Source: Nostoc sp. CENA543 (GTDB lineage: Bacteria; Cyanobacteriota; Cyanobacteriia; Cyanobacteriales; Nostocaceae). From it: 64,000 bases of DNA. The translations under genes and the position numbers were made by a program. Shown here piece after piece: positions 26,719-37,452 of this stretch; position 1 is the stretch's first letter; the number at the start of each line of letters is the position of its first letter. The stretch spans positions 3,658,001 to 3,722,000 of the forward strand of contig NZ_CP023278.1 of NCBI RefSeq assembly GCF_002896875.1, in the 5' to 3' direction. The notes beneath the pieces were generated by a model. The model worked only from the letters and a program-made list of their open reading frames with translations, was not told where the DNA came from and ran no database searches.

Positions 26719-29700
26719 ATGACAACGAATAATTCCACAATAGCGAAAACCGTTACGAATGTAACCTTAGAAGGAATTACCACATTTGTTTCTGGCTTTG
26801 TCCCTAGTGGCGCAGCTGGAACAGTCAACAATACTCAAACGCCTTTAGGTGGTTTATCTGGTGTTGTTTACGATGACATTAATAATGTTTACTACTCACT
26901 CTCAGACGCACGTTCCGATAGTAATGGATTAGCTCGTTTTTATACTTTTACTGCTAACTTAACTAATATTTCCACACCACAGGTAACTTTTACCAATGCT
27001 ACACCTTTAAAAACTATTAATGGGAATTTTTTCAGCTCTGGCAGTTTGAATCCAGAAGGTTTTGCTTTCACTCAGAATGGTACAGTCTTCGTGGCTTCTG
27101 AGGGTGAAGTTAATATCAATGCAGGTCGTGTTATTGATCCCTTTATTAAAGAGTTTAATTTATCTACAGGGCAGGAGGTGCGATCGCTGCCCATACCGAC
27201 AAACTTTTTACCTGTAGTCGTAGATACTAACAATAGTGGAACAGTCAATGCAGGTGACACTCAAACATCAGGTGTCCGTGATAATTTAGCATTTGAAAGC
27301 TTAACTATCACCCCCAATCAACAAACTCTATACACAGCCGTAGAAAATGCTCTCTTGCAAGATGGGGCATTAGCTACATTTAATGCAGGCTCTCGCTCGC
27401 GTATCATACAATACAATCTAGTCACAGGGCAACCAGAAAAACAATACTTATACGTAACGGAACCAGCCGCAGAAGCACCTGCTCCTCCTACAAGACCATT
27501 CGTAGGTAATGGTTTAGTTGATTTATTAGCTATTGATAACCAGGGAACATTATTAGCTTTAGAACGTTCTGTTTTGAGTGGAGGTACAGTTGCCAATACA
27601 ACTTACACAATTAAACTCTATGAAGTGAAGCTACAAAACGCTACAGATATCAGTAGCCTCAATTCACTACCAGCAGATATTTCCGCTATTCAACCAGTCC
27701 AAAAGCGACTGTTATTAACTCTCAATTCCAGTAACTCAGTTGGGAATATAGAGGGACTGGCTTTTGGCCCCACACTACCAAATGGTCGTCAGTCAATCGT
27801 GATGGTTGTTGACAATAATTTCAACACAGCCACGCAAATATTAACCCTCAGTGCAGATGTCAATCCCATATCTGTGGCTGTAAACCAAAGTAATGGTAAC
27901 GCTAGTGTGACAGAAGGCGGTGCAACAGATACTTATACACTCGTCCTCACCAGTCAACCAACTGCTAACGTCACCGTTACTATTAATTCTGGTTCACAAC
28001 TAACCACCAGTGCTACCCAGTTAGTTTTTACACCCCAAAACTGGAATATTGCTCAAACTGTCACCGTTACCGCCGTCAATGATGCCATAGCCGAAGGCAC
28101 TCACACAGGCACAATTCAACACACAGTTACTAGCAGCGATAGCAACTACAACGGTATTACTATTGCTCCCCTCACAGTTGACATCACCGATAACGACACC
28201 GCAGGCGTAACAATTACTCAAAGTGGCGGCAGCACTAATATTACCGAAGGCGGTGCCACTGATACTTACACAGTCATTCTCAACACCCAACCTACAAACG
28301 ATGTCATCATCAATATCAACCCAGGTACACAAACTACAACCAATCCCACAAGCCTCACCTTCACCGCCGCCAACTGGAATATTGCTCAAACTGTCACCGT
28401 TACCGCCGTCAATGATGCCATAGCCGAAGGTACTCACACAGGCACAATTCAACACACAGCTACTAGCAGCGATAGCAACTACAACGGTATTACTATTGCC
28501 AATGTCATTGCCAACATCACCGATAACAACACCGCAGGTGTAACAATTACCCAAAGCGGCGGCAGCACTAATATTACTGAAGGCGGTGCTACTGATACCT
28601 ACACAGTCGTCCTTAACACCCAACCCACAAACGATGTCATTATTAATCTTAATTCTGGTTTACAACTAACAACTAACCCCACAATTCTCATCTTCACCAC
28701 CACCAACTGGAATATTGCTCAAACCGTCACCGTTACCGCCATTGATGATGCCATAGCCGAAGGCACTCACACAGACACCATTCAACACACAGTCACTAGC
28801 ACTGACAGCAACTACAACGGTATTATTACTCCCCTCACCGTTAACATCACCGACAATGACTCTGCCACATCTGGAGCAACACCAGGGAACGATATCCTAC
28901 GTGGAACACCAGGCAATGACACTATAGATGGCTTCAATGGCAATGACTACATCTTCGGCAATGCAGGTGACGACACTCTTTATGGCAATAATGGCAATGA
29001 CTACATCTTCGGCAATGCAGGTGACGACACCCTTTATGGCAATGATGGCTCAGATTTCCTTTATGGCAACGAAGGTAACGACATTCTCTATGGTGGTGAT
29101 GGTAACGACAACCTTGATGGCGGTCTAGGAGATGATACCCTCATTGGTGGGAATGGCGATGATATCTACACTGTTGATAGTCCTCAAGACACTATTATTG
29201 AAACTGCTGAGGGTGGCAAAGATAAAGTCAATTCTTCTATCAATTGGATACTAGGAGACAACTTAGAAAACTTGGCTTTGACTGGCAATAATCCTATCAA
29301 CGGCACAGGTAACAATCTGAATAACCAAATCTCAGGTAATAATGCCGTCAACACCTTAAATGGGGGAGAAGGTAATGATTGGTTAATGGGTAAAGCCGGG
29401 AATGATACCCTAATTGGTGGTAATGGCAATGACCGCTTAGATGGTGGTAGCGGTAATGATATCCTCATTGGTGGTGCTGGCAATGACCAATATGAGGTAG
29501 ATAGTGTTGATGACATTATTATAGAGGCCATCGATGAGGGTATAGATACTATCTTCTCAATTGTGGAGTTACCGTTTCTGGCTGACAATGTGGAAAATTT
29601 AACTTTAGTTGGTAATGGCAATATTAACGCCACCGGCAATAATCTCAACAACCGCTTGACTGGTAATGCTGGCAATAATACTTTAATTGGTAATGGTGGT

Positions 29701-30090
29701 GATGATTTTCTCTCTGGTGGACAAGGAAATGATCTCTTAATTGGCGGTGCGGGATTTGATACCCTGGTTGGCGATGCTGGTGTCGATATTTTTGATTTAA
29801 CAGGAAGTTTAACTGCTTTTGATACTATCCGTGATTTCCAAGCAGGTGAGACTGTACGCCTGTCTGGTGCTGAGTTTGGGTTAAGTCAAATTGGTACGTT
29901 AGACGCAGGTTTATTCCGTTTGGGAACTGCGGCGCAAACTCAGAGCGATCGCTTCATTTATAATCAAGCTAAGGGTGAGTTATTCTTTGATCCTGATGGT
30001 ACTGGAGTTAATGCACAGATAAAAATTGCTGTCTTCTCTAATCGCGCGGCTTTAACTGCTGCTAGTTTTTTAGTCACCAATCTAATCTAG
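26719..30090 (+). CDS. Secreted phytase-like domain protein with three tandem repeats and RTX calcium-binding C-terminus
   Basis: 1123 residues. Residues 15-385 resemble the phytase-like (esterase-like activity of phytase) beta-propeller family: GGLSGVVYDDINNVYYSLSD, NPEGFAF, and NIEGLAFGP near the end. Three 111-residue repeats follow (about 385-720), each with VTEGGATDTYTVVL, NWNIAQTVTVTAVNDA and ITDND, like Calx-beta/cadherin-like modules. From 725 there are many RTX nonapeptides (GGxGNDxLx, for example GNDTLIGGNGNDRLDGG). The C-terminal block DTIRDFQAGETVRLSG and LFFDPDGTG fits type I secretion. There is no N-terminal signal peptide, consistent with C-terminal secretion. Calcium binding is expected. 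Enzyme activity is not proved. Confidence 0.87.
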   Translation: MTTNNSTIAKTVTNVTLEGITTFVSGFVPSGAAGTVNNTQTPLGGLSGVVYDDINNVYYSLSDARSDSNGLARFYTFTANLTNISTPQVTFTNATPLKTINGNFFSSGSLNPEGFAFTQNGTVFVASEGEVNINAGRVIDPFIKEFNLSTGQEVRSLPIPTNFLPVVVDTNNSGTVNAGDTQTSGVRDNLAFESLTITPNQQTLYTAVENALLQDGALATFNAGSRSRIIQYNLVTGQPEKQYLYVTEPAAEAPAPPTRPFVGNGLVDLLAIDNQGTLLALERSVLSGGTVANTTYTIKLYEVKLQNATDISSLNSLPADISAIQPVQKRLLLTLNSSNSVGNIEGLAFGPTLPNGRQSIVMVVDNNFNTATQILTLSADVNPISVAVNQSNGNASVTEGGATDTYTLVLTSQPTANVTVTINSGSQLTTSATQLVFTPQNWNIAQTVTVTAVNDAIAEGTHTGTIQHTVTSSDSNYNGITIAPLTVDITDNDTAGVTITQSGGSTNITEGGATDTYTVILNTQPTNDVIININPGTQTTTNPTSLTFTAANWNIAQTVTVTAVNDAIAEGTHTGTIQHTATSSDSNYNGITIANVIANITDNNTAGVTITQSGGSTNITEGGATDTYTVVLNTQPTNDVIINLNSGLQLTTNPTILIFTTTNWNIAQTVTVTAIDDAIAEGTHTDTIQHTVTSTDSNYNGIITPLTVNITDNDSATSGATPGNDILRGTPGNDTIDGFNGNDYIFGNAGDDTLYGNNGNDYIFGNAGDDTLYGNDGSDFLYGNEGNDILYGGDGNDNLDGGLGDDTLIGGNGDDIYTVDSPQDTIIETAEGGKDKVNSSINWILGDNLENLALTGNNPINGTGNNLNNQISGNNAVNTLNGGEGNDWLMGKAGNDTLIGGNGNDRLDGGSGNDILIGGAGNDQYEVDSVDDIIIEAIDEGIDTIFSIVELPFLADNVENLTLVGNGNINATGNNLNNRLTGNAGNNTLIGNGGDDFLSGGQGNDLLIGGAGFDTLVGDAGVDIFDLTGSLTAFDTIRDFQAGETVRLSGAEFGLSQIGTLDAGLFRLGTAAQTQSDRFIYNQAKGELFFDPDGTGVNAQIKIAVFSNRAALTAASFLVTNLI
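27868..28866 (+). repeat. Three tandem 333-bp coding repeats
   Basis: The GAAGGCGGTGCnACnGATAC core recurs at about 27915, 28248 and 28581, a spacing of 333 bp or 111 codons. Long stretches around AACTGGAATATTGCTCAAAC are nearly identical in all copies, which suggests recent duplication or gene conversion within the RTX gene. Confidence 0.8.
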
Positions 30091-30262
30091 ATAGGAGATA
30101 TTGAACATAGGGGGTAGGGGTTAGTGAAAGTATCATGATCTTTAGACTCAATAGTTATCACTAATAACTCGATTCAAAATCTTTCCCTGTAACCTACACC
30201 CACTAAGCGATAGAAAGTAGAAGACAAACCTCCTTTTTGCAACTATGGTAATTTTGCTGTTT

Positions 30263-30493
30263 CTAAACTATAGATAAAGCACTGTCAACTAGTTTTTTGA
30301 GTTTCAGATAAGCTTCTGGTGCTGTCAAACAATCAGTAGAGGAATTATCATAGTTGGGAATACAAAATTCCCAACTATCTGGATAGTAACGTATCACAAA
30401 AGCCGGAATCAGTTTTAACTTGACGGCTTGTTTACCCAGTTCTTGGGTTTTTTCGGCTAAAGTAACTTCGTCATGAAATAAATAGTGATTCAT
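30263..30493 (-). CDS. Small hypothetical protein
   Basis: 76 residues, soluble, with no family recognised. The sequence is balanced in charge (KTQELGKQAVKLKLIPAFVI, then SWEFCIPNYDN) and lacks low complexity, which supports real coding. It is isolated: the RTX gene converges on it and a 400-bp gap follows. Function is unknown. Confidence 0.5.
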   Translation of the reverse strand: MNHYLFHDEVTLAEKTQELGKQAVKLKLIPAFVIRYYPDSWEFCIPNYDNSSTDCLTAPEAYLKLKKLVDSALSIV

Positions 30494-30898
30494 AAAAATA
30501 ACACCAATATCTTGATTCAGTTTGAGTAATATCAGGCGTTGGTCGAGTTTTTACCTAATAACCATCACCTCTAAAGCTGTTATATACAGAAATTATGAGG
30601 AAGTTGTGAGGAATGAAAAGATAATTTAAAATTCTCTAGAATCATACCTGTATTGACGCTGTAATAGTCTTTTTTTTGGTTTGGTTAAAGAGATTTACAA
30701 GCAAAAATTATGCCTTATGTAAGTATTGTTGCTTAAACAAAGACATTAACAGTTATGTATCTATACCCAGTAGTTTGGCGGTGTTTGTAGGCTTTACCGT
30801 AATTGGATTTGTATATAGAGACAATTTTCATGTTTACTCAAGTATGGAGGAAATTGACTTTTGACCATTGAATTTTGACTTGTCCCTAGGGATTAATT
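30494..30898. other. Intergenic region before hydrolase gene
   Basis: About 400 bp. A 62-codon TTG-started frame at 30676-30864 exists but has no recognisable features and no ribosome-binding site. No repeats or terminators of note were found. Confidence 0.35.
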
Positions 30899-31705
30899 AT
30901 GCCAAAAGTAAGTTTAAACGGGATTGAATTATTTTACGATAGCAAAGGTACGGGCGAACCCTTGTTATTAATTTCTGGTTTTTTGTGTGATCATACCTAC
31001 TGGTCAGTGATCATGCCTGATTTGACTGCTCAATATCAGATAATTCGTATAGATAATCGGGGTATAGGAAGGAGTTCTGCACCAGATAATCCCTATAGCC
31101 TACAACAATTAGCCCATGATGCAGCTGCATTACTAGAACATTTAAACATTCATCAAGTACACGTTGCAGGTCATTCGATGGGGGGACAAATTGCCCAGGA
31201 ACTAGCTTTACTATATCCACAAAAGGTGAAAAGTCTAATATTACTCTCGTCTTTGGCTAAGGGAGATGAACGATTTAACCAGATTATCAGCACCTGGGGA
31301 GAACTCCTTCAGCGCATAGATACGAAGTTGTATCAACAAGTCGTATTACCCTGGATTTTCAGCGATAATTTTTACTCAATGCCAGATATGATAGAACAGC
31401 TCATTGAATGGGCTGTACATTACCCTTTCTCTCCTCCAGTTCACAGTATTTATCACCATAGTCGAGCTATTCTTGGTGCGAATACTATCAATCGTCTACA
31501 GAATATTCTTTGCCCCACTCTCATATTAGTAGGCAAACAAGATATTCTCACCCCCATGAAGTTTTCTCAGCAATTAGCCGTAGGGATTCCCAAGGCTAGA
31601 TTATCAGTGATTGACGGTGGTGGGCATGGCTTTATTATTGAATCACCCAAAATTGTCGCCAAAGAAATGCTCGACTTTCTAGCACAACTTAATTCAAAGC
31701 GTTGA
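30899..31705 (+). CDS. Alpha/beta-hydrolase
   Basis: 268 residues of the alpha/beta-hydrolase fold. The nucleophile elbow AGHSMGGQIAQ has Ser near 98. RIDNRGIGRSSAP near 52 is typical of the Abhydrolase_1 group. An acid in LVGKQDILTP near 216 and His in DGGGHGFIIESP near 243 complete the triad. The oxyanion loop is LISGFLCDHTYW. It resembles BioH, 3-oxoadipate enol-lactonase and related esterases. The substrate is unknown. The ATG start follows TAGGGATTAATT, which gives a usable AGGG. Confidence 0.85.
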   Translation: MPKVSLNGIELFYDSKGTGEPLLLISGFLCDHTYWSVIMPDLTAQYQIIRIDNRGIGRSSAPDNPYSLQQLAHDAAALLEHLNIHQVHVAGHSMGGQIAQELALLYPQKVKSLILLSSLAKGDERFNQIISTWGELLQRIDTKLYQQVVLPWIFSDNFYSMPDMIEQLIEWAVHYPFSPPVHSIYHHSRAILGANTINRLQNILCPTLILVGKQDILTPMKFSQQLAVGIPKARLSVIDGGGHGFIIESPKIVAKEMLDFLAQLNSKR

Positions 31706-32044
31706 GACATTTTACCGCTAATTATGTAATATCTTCATCCCATTAATGCAATTTATGCAATTTCAAGACTTCAGTAATACCGAATCAATGCGATGATAAA
31801 CAAGTTCATAGTGTTGTTGTTTGTTTTTATCGGCGGATACTGCTGTCAATCCGCCTATTTACTTCATAACTGGTATAAACCCTGAAGTACCTAGTTGTAG
31901 AATTATTAAAGTTTCACGATGTTACATATATATTTTCTTTTATAAAAACTTATACCAATTGGAAAAAAGAATACGACAAATGGATGTATGAAAAGCTCAC
32001 TAGTCAACCATTCCGAAATCTAAAATCTAAAATTTCAAATGGTA
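31706..32044. other. Convergent intergenic region
   Basis: About 340 bp between converging genes. Near the right end is a short AAATCTAAAATCTAAAATTTC repeat of the same style as those near 12980. No hairpin with a T run was recognised. Confidence 0.35.
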
Positions 32045-33349
32045 TTATATTGGCAGAGTGATGACAAACTGCGTTCCCTCTCCAGGGGTGGACAAACAGT
32101 CAATTTTTCCGTTGTGTTTATCCACGATAATTTGGTAGCTAATAGCTAATCCTAACCCAGTTCCCTTACCTACAGGTTTAGTCGTAAAAGAAGGCTCAAA
32201 AATTCTATCTTGTACCTCAACTGGCATACCCAAAGCATTATCGGCGATACAGACTGTCACTGTTTGTTCTTCATGCTTAAACGACGTGGTAATCGTGATT
32301 ATGTTAGTTGTATCATGAGCTATATTATGCTCCAAGCGATGTTGATGTAGTTCGTCAAAGGCATCGATTGCATTGGCAATAATATTCATAAATACTTGGT
32401 TGAGTTGCCCAGGGTAACAACTGATAGGAGGTAAGTCACTATATTTTGCTACTACTTCAATTTTAGGGCGATTTCCTTGGTCTTTGAGTCGATGTTTTAA
32501 CAACATCAAAGTGCTATCTAAACCTTCGTGAATTTGAAACTCAACTTTGTAGGATATATCAGAACGTGCAAAAGTTCTCAGAGAACAACTGATGTCTTTT
32601 AAGCGCGTGATTCCTTGATCCATTGAGGCTAGTAATTTGGGTAAATCCTCAACGATATACTCTAAATCTATCTCCTCAATTAACTCTTCAATTTCGGCAT
32701 CTGGATCAGGTAACTTTTGTTCATAGAGTTGTAATAGACGCAGCAAGTCTTGGACATACTGCTCAATATGAGTGCGATTACCCCCAAGAAAACCCACCGG
32801 ATTATTAATCTCATGTCCAATACCTGCCACCAATTGTCCCAACGTGGACATTTTCTCACTTTGAATCAGTTGTAATTGGGTTTGTTGTAACTGTTGTACA
32901 GATTGGCTTAACTCAGCTGTGCGTTCTTGCACTCGTTGTTCTAGGGTTTTGGTGAGATGAGAAATTTTCAAATGTAACTTTAAGCGTGCAATTACCTCTT
33001 CTTGCTGGAACGGTTTAGTAATATAGTCTACTGCTCCAATTTCCAGTCCTTTGACTTTATCTGTGGCATCAGATAAAGCTGTCATAAAAATAACCGGAAT
33101 ATTTTTGGTGCTGGTATGAGATTTAAGTCGTTGACAAGTTTCAAATCCATCGATACCAGGCATCATCACATCTAAGAGAATCAAGTCAGGATGAGCATAT
33201 TCTGCTTGCGCGATCGCTGATTCCCCATCGGTGGCCATGAGTGCTTTCCAACCACATCCCTGAATCGCTTCTGACAGCACTTTAAGGTTATTAGGATTGT
33301 CATCTACCAAAAGGATGTACATCGTCTGTGATAAATGATCAGTCATCAT
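32045..33349 (-). CDS. Receiver-histidine kinase (N-terminal REC, C-terminal HK)
   Basis: 434 residues. The receiver 10-125 has Asp60 in LLDVMMPG and Lys112 in ITKPF. A coiled coil (130-165) links to a DHp helix with the phosphoacceptor His179 in GIGHEINNP. The HATPase domain has [14 protein letters not shown] (N-box), ADNALGMP and [13 protein letters not shown]. This REC-first layout is common in cyanobacterial phosphorelays, where the receiver gets a phosphate from another kinase. Its start overlaps the stop of the CHASE2 kinase by 4 bp, so the two are translationally coupled and probably act in one relay. Confidence 0.92.
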   Translation of the reverse strand: MMTDHLSQTMYILLVDDNPNNLKVLSEAIQGCGWKALMATDGESAIAQAEYAHPDLILLDVMMPGIDGFETCQRLKSHTSTKNIPVIFMTALSDATDKVKGLEIGAVDYITKPFQQEEVIARLKLHLKISHLTKTLEQRVQERTAELSQSVQQLQQTQLQLIQSEKMSTLGQLVAGIGHEINNPVGFLGGNRTHIEQYVQDLLRLLQLYEQKLPDPDAEIEELIEEIDLEYIVEDLPKLLASMDQGITRLKDISCSLRTFARSDISYKVEFQIHEGLDSTLMLLKHRLKDQGNRPKIEVVAKYSDLPPISCYPGQLNQVFMNIIANAIDAFDELHQHRLEHNIAHDTTNIITITTSFKHEEQTVTVCIADNALGMPVEVQDRIFEPSFTTKPVGKGTGLGLAISYQIIVDKHNGKIDCLSTPGEGTQFVITLPI

Positions 33350-36129
33350 TGGCGTGACTCCGTAGTAACAAAAGATTTAAGGAAATTACGTATTTTTGCG
33401 GTTTGGAAGTTAGCAGTCAGTTTTTTCAGCTCACTGACAAAAGTTTTCATCCGACTATCTTGTTGGAGTAGTTCTTCTATAATTCCCTCAATTGCTGGTA
33501 TATCTCCCATCATGGACAAATGATATAGTTGTTGCAGCACATCCTCTGGTGGCAACACCATCTCACTATCAGCTTGTTTCGGTGTGGGTGTAACTTGCAC
33601 GAAGTCTGCTTTCAATAGCGATCGCAAAGCTAGAAAGAGTTCATTGATTTGTAGGGGCTTGGGTAAAAATGCCGTTGCTCCAGCTTCTAAACTACGTTGG
33701 CGATGATCATCAAATACACTCGCACTAGCAACAATAATCGGAATCTTCTTAGTTTGGGGCTTCTCCTGTAAATGAACCATGAGTTCAAAGCCATCCATAT
33801 TAGGCATAGCTAAATCCAGCAAAATCACATCTGGACAATGCTCATTAGCTAGGTGTAGTCCACGTTTACCCTCACTAGCTTCTAGGACACGACAACCAAT
33901 ATCTTGCAACAAGCTAGCTAACATATAACGGTGATGTTCATCATCATCGACAATCAAAATCTGTGGCGCATTACCTTCAACAGTGTTAAATTTCTGATTG
34001 CTGGGAGAAATGATCATGGGTTGCCAATCATGATCATCTGGTGCTGGTACAGTCAAATCAAACCAAAATAGGCTACCCTCACCCAAATTACTCTGCACTT
34101 GAATCTGACTGCCCATTAAGTTAGCAATTTTTTGACTAATTGCCAGTCCTAAACCAGTACCTTCAGACTTGCGCTTAATATCACCCACTTGCTCAAAAGC
34201 CAAAAAGATTCTCTCCAATTGGTCTGGTGCCATTCCGATCCCAGTATCTTCAATTTGGAAGCGGATTCTGATCGTGGGTGGTTGGGGATGGGATGTTGTA
34301 TTTTGCTCTTTTGGCTCCGAGTCTCCAGTCTCTAGTAACTCTACCTTAAAGGTGACACTACCGTTATCTGTAAACTTGATGGCATTACCTAGTAAGTTGA
34401 TTAATACTTGCCGTAGGCGTTTTTCGTCAGTTTGAATTGCGACTGGTAAGCGATCGCTAATCAAAATTTTAAAAGCAATTCCCTTTTGTTGGGCGCGGAT
34501 GCTGCAAATCTCAGTAACACTGTGCAGAAAATTAGCTAAATGTACATTAGCCGTCTCTAAATCCAATCTCCGAGCTTCAATTTTAGACAGGTCAAGAATA
34601 TCGTTGATCAACATCAGTAAGTGTGTACCACATTGATAGATAATGTTGACACCTTCTCGGTTTTTCTCTGTCAAATTGGGCGATCGCTCTAGAACCTGGG
34701 CAAAACCCAAAATGCCATTAAGTGGTGTGCGTAACTCATGGCTCATATTCGACAAAAACTCACTTTTGGCTTGATTCGCCGCATCAGCAGCTTGCTTGGC
34801 TTCTAATAGTTCACGAGTGCGTTCTTGCACTTTTAATTCTAGAGTTTTGGAATAATCTAAAAGTTGACTATTGGCAATTTCTAATTGCTGATTTGTGGCT
34901 TCTAATTGCTGCTGTTTATAGGCGTTGGTCGAGGCAATAACACTACTAATAAATGCAAATAAAGTGGGTGTAATTGGCATTAACACACCACGCAAAAACA
35001 TTCCATAGCTACCCCCTAAAACTGCCCCACTCATACATACAGTTGCCCAAAAGATTTTACCTCCGGGAATCCGTCGTTTAGTAGGCGCACTAGCTACCCA
35101 CCAACTACCACCAGAACCTATTAAAGACCACAAAATAATCCAGGATGACGTAGCTATCCCAGAAATTCCCACTAGATTGGCTTGTCCTGTTCTTGCACCG
35201 CGCACTAATTGCAGCGCAATATTGGCATGAATTACCACCCCAGGTGTCGGTTTTTGCGCTGAAATCAAAGAAGAACTAAAGGGAGTGCTAAAAAAGTCAT
35301 TGGTACTGGAAGCCGATGAACCGATAAATACCATGCGATCGCGCATCAAATTAGGCGCAACTTTACCGGCTAACACATCACGCATGGTGACGGTGTGAAA
35401 TGCGGCTTCGGAACCATGCCAGTTGAGGAGAATTTGATAGCCTCCTAAATCATCATCGGCATAACCTGCCACATGATTTGCTAGTGGTTGGTAAGTTTGT
35501 TTACCGAGTTGGAATATCTGCCGTTTTGCATCAACGGCTTCCAAAGTGATGTTTTCCTTTTCTAGATACTTAAGAGCTACTACAGTCGCTAATCCTGGTT
35601 TAATTTTGTTATCGTCTTGGGCATCAACCGCCGTCAAAAGGGCGCGACGCACAAAGCGATCGCCATCCAAAACTAAATCAGCTATTCCTACTTGGTTATT
35701 TTTTTTCAGTTCTGGCGGCGGATTGACACGTTCACCAGTAATTTTCTCTACACCAATCAAGTTGGGAGTTGTGCGGAAAACTTCCACAAGTTGTCCATGA
35801 CCGCTACCTTCTGGCAAATCCCGATATAAATCTAATCCGATGGCACGGGGTTGTTGCGCTCGAATTTTGGTCAGTAATTCTGCTAGAGAACGATCAGGAA
35901 TCGGCCATTTACCAACTGATTGGATATCTTGTTCATCAATAGTAACAACTACAATTTCCTGGGCAATTTCACCAGATGATTGCTGACGCATCCACTGATC
36001 ACGCATTTTCCATTCCAGGAAATTAAAAAATCCCCAGGATTGTCCAACAATCACAGTTAGAGCAACCGTGGGGGTAATAATCCAAACACTACGAGTCCGT
36101 CGAATGAAGTTGTAGAATCTGTGCGACAT
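33346..36129 (-). CDS. CHASE2 hybrid histidine kinase with C-terminal receiver
   Basis: 927 residues. An N-terminal TM (15-35) is followed by a periplasmic CHASE2 sensor (about 40-310: [28 protein letters not shown]) and three TM segments (320-400). A coiled coil (405-455) leads to HisKA with His464 in MSHELRTPL. HATPase follows ([31 protein letters not shown]), then a receiver (722-840) with Asp772 and Lys824. The last 80 residues are helical without a clear phosphotransfer histidine. The kinase is coupled to the REC-kinase behind it. DUF928 and CHAT genes lie upstream on the same strand. CHASE2 ligands are unknown. Confidence 0.92.
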   Translation of the reverse strand: MSHRFYNFIRRTRSVWIITPTVALTVIVGQSWGFFNFLEWKMRDQWMRQQSSGEIAQEIVVVTIDEQDIQSVGKWPIPDRSLAELLTKIRAQQPRAIGLDLYRDLPEGSGHGQLVEVFRTTPNLIGVEKITGERVNPPPELKKNNQVGIADLVLDGDRFVRRALLTAVDAQDDNKIKPGLATVVALKYLEKENITLEAVDAKRQIFQLGKQTYQPLANHVAGYADDDLGGYQILLNWHGSEAAFHTVTMRDVLAGKVAPNLMRDRMVFIGSSASSTNDFFSTPFSSSLISAQKPTPGVVIHANIALQLVRGARTGQANLVGISGIATSSWIILWSLIGSGGSWWVASAPTKRRIPGGKIFWATVCMSGAVLGGSYGMFLRGVLMPITPTLFAFISSVIASTNAYKQQQLEATNQQLEIANSQLLDYSKTLELKVQERTRELLEAKQAADAANQAKSEFLSNMSHELRTPLNGILGFAQVLERSPNLTEKNREGVNIIYQCGTHLLMLINDILDLSKIEARRLDLETANVHLANFLHSVTEICSIRAQQKGIAFKILISDRLPVAIQTDEKRLRQVLINLLGNAIKFTDNGSVTFKVELLETGDSEPKEQNTTSHPQPPTIRIRFQIEDTGIGMAPDQLERIFLAFEQVGDIKRKSEGTGLGLAISQKIANLMGSQIQVQSNLGEGSLFWFDLTVPAPDDHDWQPMIISPSNQKFNTVEGNAPQILIVDDDEHHRYMLASLLQDIGCRVLEASEGKRGLHLANEHCPDVILLDLAMPNMDGFELMVHLQEKPQTKKIPIIVASASVFDDHRQRSLEAGATAFLPKPLQINELFLALRSLLKADFVQVTPTPKQADSEMVLPPEDVLQQLYHLSMMGDIPAIEGIIEELLQQDSRMKTFVSELKKLTANFQTAKIRNFLKSFVTTESRQ

Positions 36130-36213
36130 ATTTGCACTACACAGTTAATAGATATTGGTAAATGTTGGTGGAATCAAACTCCACCAACATTGAGTTCTAA
36201 TTGCTGGAGCAAT

Positions 36214-37266
36214 TTAGTTAGCAGCTACTAAAACAGGAGCTTTCACAATCTCTTGTAAGCTCACGGAAGAAAGTAATTCTTCCCATTGCTTAGTCAGAGC
36301 CACATTGCTATTTTGCTGACTGTACACTCCGGCGAGTGTGGTGACACAGTCATACCAAACACCATGTTTTCCAAATGCTGCTGCCCGTTTCAGAGGATCT
36401 TTTTCCTGCATTGCTGTGGCTAATTCAGCACTTGGTTGGATACGCTGAATCCAACCATCAACATAAGGCGTGCTGGGACTGAGTTGCCCGTCAACTTTGA
36501 CTGCCAAGAACCATTGGTAGTTTTTCCCAACAGCTAAAGTTGGTGCTTCTGCGGGTAATTTAACTCCCACTATTCCAGATTGCCCATCAATGGAAATGGT
36601 CGTTTGATACTGTGTATTACCTTGTTCATCTTTCAAGCTAAACACAGCTTCCTTAGCACCAGAGGCTGGGATATGAACCAAAATCGTGGGACGTTCTGAT
36701 ACTGTGGTACCGTAGAAGTTTTGGGGTAGGAGTGCAATTAAGGCGGCTGGGCCTGCTGAACTCACAGTTGAGGGATTTAGGTAATAAGTCCCAACGCGTG
36801 ATGCTCCCCCACTTGCTTGTGTGGGTGCGCCTTTCCCATCCACAGGTGTAAATAGATCACCTCTAGAAGCACCGCCTGTTGCTTGTCTGGGTGTGCCTTT
36901 ACCAGCTACAGGTGTGAATAGATTACCTCTAGAAGCACCGCCTGTTGCTTGTCTGGGCGCACCTTTTCCATCCACAGGTGTGAATAGATTACCTCTAGAA
37001 GCACCGCCTGTTGTTTGTCTGGGCGCACCTTTACTCGCTACAGGTGTGAATAGATTGCCTCTGGAAGCACCGCCCGTTGTTTGTTTGGGCGCGCCCTTCC
37101 CCGGCACAGGGTTAAAGAAGTTACCACGAGAAGCTCCCCCTGTAGATTGTCTGGGAGCATTATTGGTGCTTGGTGGTGTGAATGTCACAGCGTAGACACT
37201 GCTCCATGTACCACTAGCTAGCACAGCGATGACGCTCAAGGCACTAGCTAAACCTCGAAATTTCAT
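36214..37266 (-). CDS. DUF928 family secreted protein with 22-residue repeats
   Basis: 350 residues from ATG at 37266, which has AGAGAGG upstream. The longer frame to 37398 is rejected because it places 44 residues before a clear signal peptide (LASALSVIAVLASGTWSSVYA). The mature N-terminus carries about six units of 22 residues of the form GAPRQTTGGASRGNLFTPVx (30-165). The DUF928 domain follows (170-335: PSTVSSAGPAALIALLPQNF, ERPTILVHIPASG, KNYQWFLAVKVDGQ). DUF928 proteins are found in cyanobacteria next to CHASE2 and CHAT genes. Function is unknown. The gene lies between the CHAT gene (upstream) and the CHASE2 kinase (85 bp downstream). Confidence 0.87.
   Translation of the reverse strand: MKFRGLASALSVIAVLASGTWSSVYAVTFTPPSTNNAPRQSTGGASRGNFFNPVPGKGAPKQTTGGASRGNLFTPVASKGAPRQTTGGASRGNLFTPVDGKGAPRQATGGASRGNLFTPVAGKGTPRQATGGASRGDLFTPVDGKGAPTQASGGASRVGTYYLNPSTVSSAGPAALIALLPQNFYGTTVSERPTILVHIPASGAKEAVFSLKDEQGNTQYQTTISIDGQSGIVGVKLPAEAPTLAVGKNYQWFLAVKVDGQLSPSTPYVDGWIQRIQPSAELATAMQEKDPLKRAAAFGKHGVWYDCVTTLAGVYSQQNSNVALTKQWEELLSSVSLQEIVKAPVLVAAN
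36796..37160 (-). repeat. 66-bp coding tandem repeats in DUF928 gene
   Basis: About six units of 66 bp, each containing GAAGCACCGCC (plus strand) and a conserved GGTGTGAATAGATTACC block, are nearly identical in the middle copies and more diverged at the ends. They encode the 22-residue GGASRGNLFTPV repeats. Confidence 0.8.
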
Positions 37267-37452
37267 GATGATCAGCCTCTCTAGATGAAATGAGATATGG
37301 AAATTGATCTGATTGTGGGGAAGAAGCTTAAACAATCTATTGCGCCAACATTGAAAGGAATCAATGGCTACTAGCAATATAAACCACTTTGGCGACAATA
37401 AGGTAAAATTTTCTGCAAGATATTCCCAATAGCCTAAGTGAAATTACACAAG

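Noticed and set aside
26471-26740. 89-codon minus-strand frame overlapping the start of the polyferredoxin fusion
   Set aside because: It is out of frame with the fusion, overlaps its first codons, and shows no domain.
28021-28623. 200-codon frame on the minus strand
   Set aside because: It is the antisense shadow of the RTX gene's tandem repeats. Its Cys/Gly/Asp-rich repeats follow from the periodic DNA.
29184-29675. 163-codon minus-strand frame rich in Leu/Pro/Ser
   Set aside because: Antisense of RTX nonapeptide repeats.
30676-30864. 62-codon frame before the hydrolase
   Set aside because: TTG start without a ribosome-binding site and no recognisable composition or motif.
36821-37195. 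124-codon plus-strand frame
   Set aside because: It lies antisense to the 66-bp repeats of the DUF928 gene, which keep any frame open.
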